Part shown: positions 59,868-64,000 of the stretch, piece after piece | Layout: every line of letters starts with the position of its first letter | Numbering within the stretch: position 1 is the first letter of the stretch | NCBI RefSeq assembly: GCF_028554725.1 | Contig: NC_071668.1 | Coordinates: 59,366,232-59,430,231, forward strand | DNA from: Zeugodacus cucurbitae | Lineage: Eukaryota > Arthropoda > Insecta > Diptera > Tephritidae | Length of the DNA stretch: 64,000 nucleotides | Direction of reading: 5' to 3' | Notes under the pieces: generated by a model | The model's database searches: none | Seen by the model: the letters and a program-made list of their open reading frames with translations, nothing else | What the model was told of the DNA's origin: nothing | Position numbers and translations under genes: made by a program

Positions 59868-60430
59868 GGTGATCCATTTCTTAAGGAGAATTTTCGAGGA
59901 CTCGATCGAGCATTTCGCCTGTAACTGGCGAATGGTACGCGTGATGTTTTGATCCAAGACTTGAATCGAAGCGGGATTGTCCGCATATACTTTAGGTTTT
60001 ACATATTCCCACATGAGAAGTCTAACGGTGCAATATCACGCGATCTTTGTGGCCAATCGACCGAACCATAACTCGAAATTATCTGCACACCGATGTGTTA
60101 TCTCAAGAAATCCATTGATTGATGCGATGGAAAGTGGCGCTGTATTGTTGAAGCCGAATGTCGCCGAGAGCACGAGCTATAATTATAGGCATGAAATAGT
60201 CGGTTATCATGGCGCGATAACAATCTGAGTTGCTGCGAACAGCACTGAATCGACTCTCCACGGTCTTCGTGTAGGCTCTCAGCCACGGCTGATATATTTT
60301 CTTCATTGCATGTCGGACGTAATCTAATCGGTCGAATGTTATCCTATAATGAAAGCTAGGTCTCAAGATGGGTGATGGAGTTGTGAATAGTACGCCCAGT
60401 AGGTTTATGCTTAAATAGTTGTTGTGGTTT
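59868..60430 (-). mobile_element. DD41D mariner-like element, decayed copy 4
   Basis: The left end AGGTGATCCATTTC matches the family terminus. Minus-strand remnants include an EMLDRVLEN-like tail (about 59890-59930), SVDWPQRS (about 60045-60065), QSMDFLR (about 60100), ALGDIRLQQ (about 60145-60170) and a VRHAMKKI-type piece (about 60300). The second catalytic motif is degraded (LQQYSAT instead of FQQDGAT), so the catalytic Asp is lost. The N-terminal end is truncated at about 60430. Confidence 0.8.
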
Positions 60431-60875
60431 TTAAAAATTTCACACACAATAATCTTTTAATTAGTAATATTTTAATATAAAATATTTTGATATTTTATTT
60501 CACCATCGCCTGGCAACCCTATTTGAAAATATTTTTGTACATCAATATTTTAAAATATAATTTTAATTTTTTTCTTCATTTTTTAATATAAAATAATAAT
60601 ATATGCAATATGGCAACCCCGTTTAAAATATTTTCGCACTGAAATGTTACATACATACATACATGAGCTTCAAAAATTTTTTTATACAATCAAGACTGTC
60701 ATTTTTCTATTTTGATCGAAAAATATGGCAACTCTATTTTTTGCCGTCTATAAAATATTTGCTTTAACAAGTTATTCTAATAATCTCAAATGGATATATT
60801 AAATTCTATATAATATATATACATATATAACAAAACGGATAACTTCTTAAAATGTAATTACATTCGACTCACAGC
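60431..60875. repeat. AT-rich stretch with three TGGCAAC motifs
   Basis: TGGCAACCC (60514), TGGCAACCCC (60609) and TGGCAACTC (60725), each followed by AT-rich sequence with AAAATATTTT. They are spaced about 95 and 116 bp. It is the reverse orientation of the motif at 6050-6905. Confidence 0.35.
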
Positions 60876-61128
60876 AAAATCGTTCAATACAAAAAACCCC
60901 TAAATGTATGCTAAGAAACCACACTAAGTATACGAAATAAGCTACCTTTAAGCAGCTTGTCTTAGTACCAGAGAAATTTATTTTTAAAATGCTGACTCTG
61001 CATGTTTACCCATAAACGCTAAGATCAGCAAGTTGTTTGCTACAACAACCAACACCTGCCGGGGCGTATACGCAACCAAACCGCACACACACCCATTGAC
61101 ATTCGCTTGCGCTGAGTCGTAGTTTACA
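60876..61128. repeat. Duplicated segment S, copy 2
   Basis: Partner of 56766-56994, about 4.1 kb away in direct orientation. This copy continues into TTCGCTTGCGCTGAGTCGTAG, where copy 1 has TTAGCGCACTCTTAGTCG next to the MITE. No coding potential seen. Confidence 0.75.
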
Positions 61129-61777
61129 GCTGAATTAACACATTTGACCTTTTTGCGTCATTTAACCGTTATAACATGTGCAGTCATTTTTGGACACAAG
61201 CATATATAATTTATTTAAATGCAACAAAGCCTCTATGTATATAAGGTATACGTAGGTATGTATATAAATATATAAATGAGCTTTCATATATAATGATAAT
61301 ATCAGCCTACGCGTATAATACCAGCATATCTTTACTATATCTATATATGTTACTTCTCTATATGTATATGTTACTTCTCTCTCATTTGACCACAGCTGTC
61401 GTACGCCTGCAAAACCACAATTAAATATAACAACAAACATAAATTGTTAACAATTTGCTATGTGACACACACACACAATTACATATACGTTTGCACATAA
61501 TTACACTCACTTTTTATTTGCTTGTGGTTAAGTCAATTTGTACGGTAGCAGCAGTAATGACCACAACCTTTGTATGTTTTATGGCGAACTGCTGGTTGAA
61601 TAAATTTGCGGTGTCTCATGCGGTACCATATATTTGGTACCTTATTTTGGGCTCAGCTTCTCGTATACAATTAAATAATTATAATTTTATTAATAATTCT
61701 ATTATATCTCGAGCTTAATTAAACAATTTTTGGGTCCCAAAAGTGCTTTTTATCCCGATGTTTGCTTCCTAAAAGCT
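61129..61777. other. Non-coding stretch
   Basis: No gene recognised. A short TATATGTTACTTCTCTATATG duplication lies at 61344-61380. Confidence 0.5.
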
Positions 61778-63777
61778 TATGAATCATGAATTATGAATTA
61801 TGAATTATGAATTATGAATTGTGAATTAAGAATTATGAATTGAGCATTATGAATTATTAATTATGAATTATGAATTGTGAATTATGAATAATGAATAATG
61901 AATAATGAATTATGAATTATGAATTATGTATTATGTATTATGAAGCTATGAAGCTATGAATTATGAATTATGAATTGTGAATTATGAATTTTGAATTATA
62001 AATTATAAATTATGAATTGTGAATTATGAATTATAAATTACGGATTATGAATTATGAGTTATGAATTATGAATTATGAGTTATGAATTTTGAATTTTGAA
62101 TTTTGAATTTTGAATTATGAATTATGAATTATGAATTTCGAATTTCGAATTTTGAATTTTGAATTTTGAATTTTGAATTTTGAATTTTGAATTTTGAATT
62201 TTGAATTTTGAATTTTGATTTTTGAATTTTGAATTTTGAATTTTGAATTTTGAATTTTGAATTTTGAATTTTGAATTTTGAATTTTGAATTTTGAATTTT
62301 GAATTTTGAATTATGAATTTCGAATTTTGAATTTTGAATTTTGAATTTATGAATAATGAATAATGAATTATGTATTATGTATTATGTATTATGTATTATG
62401 AAGCTATGAATTATGAATTATGAATTGTGAATTATGAATTTTGAATTATAAATTATAAATTATGAATTGTGAATTATGAATTATAAATTACGGATTATGA
62501 ATTATGAATTATGAATTTTGAATTTTGAATTATGAATTATGAATTATGAATTTCGAATTTTGAATTTTGAATTTTGAATTTTGAATTATGAATTTCGAAT
62601 TTTGAATTTTGAATTTTGAATTTATGAATAATGAATTATGTATTATGTATTATGTATTATGTATTATGAAGCTATGAATTATGAATTATGAATTGTGAAT
62701 TATGAATTTTGAATTATAAATTATAAATTATGAATTGTGAATTATGAATTATAAATTACGGATTATGAATTATGAATTATGAATTATGAATAATGAATAA
62801 TGAATTATGAATTATGAATTATGAATTATGAATTATTAATTATGAATTATGAATTATGAATTATTAATTATGAATTATGAATTGTGAATTATGAATAATG
62901 AATAATGAATTATGAATTATGAATTATGAATTATGTATTATGTATTATGAAGCTATGAAGCTATGAATTATGAATTATGAATTGTGAATTATGAATTTTG
63001 AATTATAAATTATAAATTATGAATTGTGAATTATGAATTATAAATTACGGATTATGAATTATGAGTTATGAATTATGAATTATGAATTATGAATTTTGAA
63101 TTTTGAATTTTGAATTTTGAATTATGAATTATGAATTATGAATTTCGAATTTTGAATTTTGAATTTTGAATTTTGAATTTTGAATTTTGAATTTTGAATT
63201 TTGAATTTTGAATTTTGAATTTTGAATTTTGAATTTTGAATTTTGAATTTTGAATTTTGAATTTTGAATTTTGAATTTTGAATTTTGAGTTTTGAATTTT
63301 GAATTTTGAATTATGAATTTCGAATTTTGAATTTTGAATTTTGAATTTATGAATAATGAATAATGAATTATGTATTATGTATTATGTATTATGAAGCTAT
63401 GAATTATGAATTATGAATTGTGAATTATGAATTTTGAATTATAAATTATAAATTATGAATTGTGAATTATGAATTATAAATTACGGATTATGAATTATGA
63501 ATTATGAATTTTGAATTTTGAATTATGAATTATGAATTATGAATTATGAATTTCGAATTTTGAATTTTGAATTTTGAATTTTGAATTTTGAATTTTGAAT
63601 TTTGAATTTTGAATTTTGAATTTTGAATTTTGAATTTTGAATTTTGAATTTTGAATTTTGAATTTTGAATTTTGAATTTTGAATTTTGAATTTTGAATTT
63701 TGAATTTTGAATTTTGAATTTTGAATTTTGAATTTTGAATTTTGAATTTTGAATTTTGAATTATGAATTATGTATTA
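61778..63777. repeat. Heptamer satellite (GAATTWT)n with higher-order repeats
   Basis: Two kb built almost wholly of 7-bp units GAATTAT, GAATTTT, GAATTTC and GAATTGT. A distinctive block of about 110 bp (ATGAAGCTATG...AATTACGGATTATGA) occurs five times, with its CGG at 62041, 62491, 62759, 63048 and 63484. Blocks 1 and 4 carry a doubled GAAGCTAT, and blocks 1-4 and 2-5 are about 1.0 kb apart, so a longer unit was duplicated. Runs of pure GAATTTT of variable length lie between blocks. TGA stops preclude coding. Confidence 0.95.
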
Positions 63778-64000
63778 CAAATAATGATTATTTATTGATG
63801 AGTTATCAATTTTAAGTAAAAAATTATTTATTTCAAAGTGATTGATTACATAATAGGTATTGCATCAATAAACCCAAAAAACGCTGAAATACAAAAAAAA
63901 ACAAAAATCGCTAAAGCAATAATGAAACAAGCATTACCCACAAAGGTGTGCCATCACACACCACAATGCCTAACGATAATATTTACCTTACACCCATATC
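63778..64000. other. Non-coding edge of window
   Basis: AT-rich, with no feature recognised in the last 223 bases. Confidence 0.5.

Noticed and set aside
61778..63777. CRISPR-like or coding repeat
   Set aside because: The repeats are contiguous 7-mers without unique spacers, contain TGA in every frame, and sit in a fly-like genome.
1..64000. tRNA, rRNA or other structural RNA genes
   Set aside because: I scanned for B-box-like GGTTCGAATCC and cloverleaf arms by eye and saw none. A covariance-model search would be needed to exclude small RNAs.

Overview
The window looks like non-coding DNA from a higher fly, most likely a tephritid fruit fly. That is inferred from the strong A+T bias, abundant CATA/TGTA microsatellites, and the repeat families present: an RTE-type LINE with a [14 protein letters not shown] motif, a DD41D mariner relative, classic mariner and Tc1-like elements. 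I found no host protein-coding exon, tRNA, rRNA or CRISPR array. Every ORF with recognisable homology is a transposon remnant.

The best clue to the host context is a pair of juxtaposed splice signals on the + strand. Each is a pyrimidine tract plus CAG followed at once by GTAAGT (10939/10940) or GTAAAT (47599/47600). Each is followed 45-58 nt later by a second GTAAGT, and the short segment between has stops in all three frames. This is the layout of recursive-splicing ratchet points in very long fly introns. My working model is that the whole 64 kb lies inside one giant intron of a + strand gene that I cannot name.

Layout. 1-10 kb: two RTE-type LINE copies (1258-1804 -, 2090-3672 +), a DD41D mariner relative (5076-5683), a 211-bp tandem duplication (8562-8983). 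10.9-11.0 kb: first ratchet-point candidate. 11-22 kb: a mariner (11177-12160), an (AAATT)n tract, a Tc1-like element (15417-17022) inserted in a dispersed repeat, and a second copy of that repeat (20434-21845) carrying a TTAA-flanked MITE. 23.5-25.3 kb: an RTE copy inserted in opposite orientation into another RTE copy. 26-32 kb: DD41D remnant, an RTE 3' half with an intact 237-codon ORF, an RNase-H LINE remnant. 32.9-35.1 kb: a three-level nest, LINE inside RTE inside mariner, with exact target-site duplications. 36.6-37.5 kb: a dense cluster of TATCG/CGATA motifs. 38.5-46.2 kb: a nearly full-length DD41D element, more repeat and LINE copies, a MITE, an RTE copy. 47.6 kb: second ratchet-point candidate. 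48.5-50.8 kb: AGCTTT-rich DNA. 52.9-57.9 kb: a MITE nested in its own family, a Tc1-like element with two putative binding sites per end, a LINE tail. 59.9-61.1 kb: DD41D remnant and a duplicated host-like segment. 61.8-63.8 kb: 2 kb of heptamer satellite with higher-order structure.

Nothing here forms a working pathway. The transposon ORFs are truncated, frameshifted or lack catalytic residues. The value of the window is in its nested-insertion history, its candidate splicing signals, and several unexplained repeat structures.
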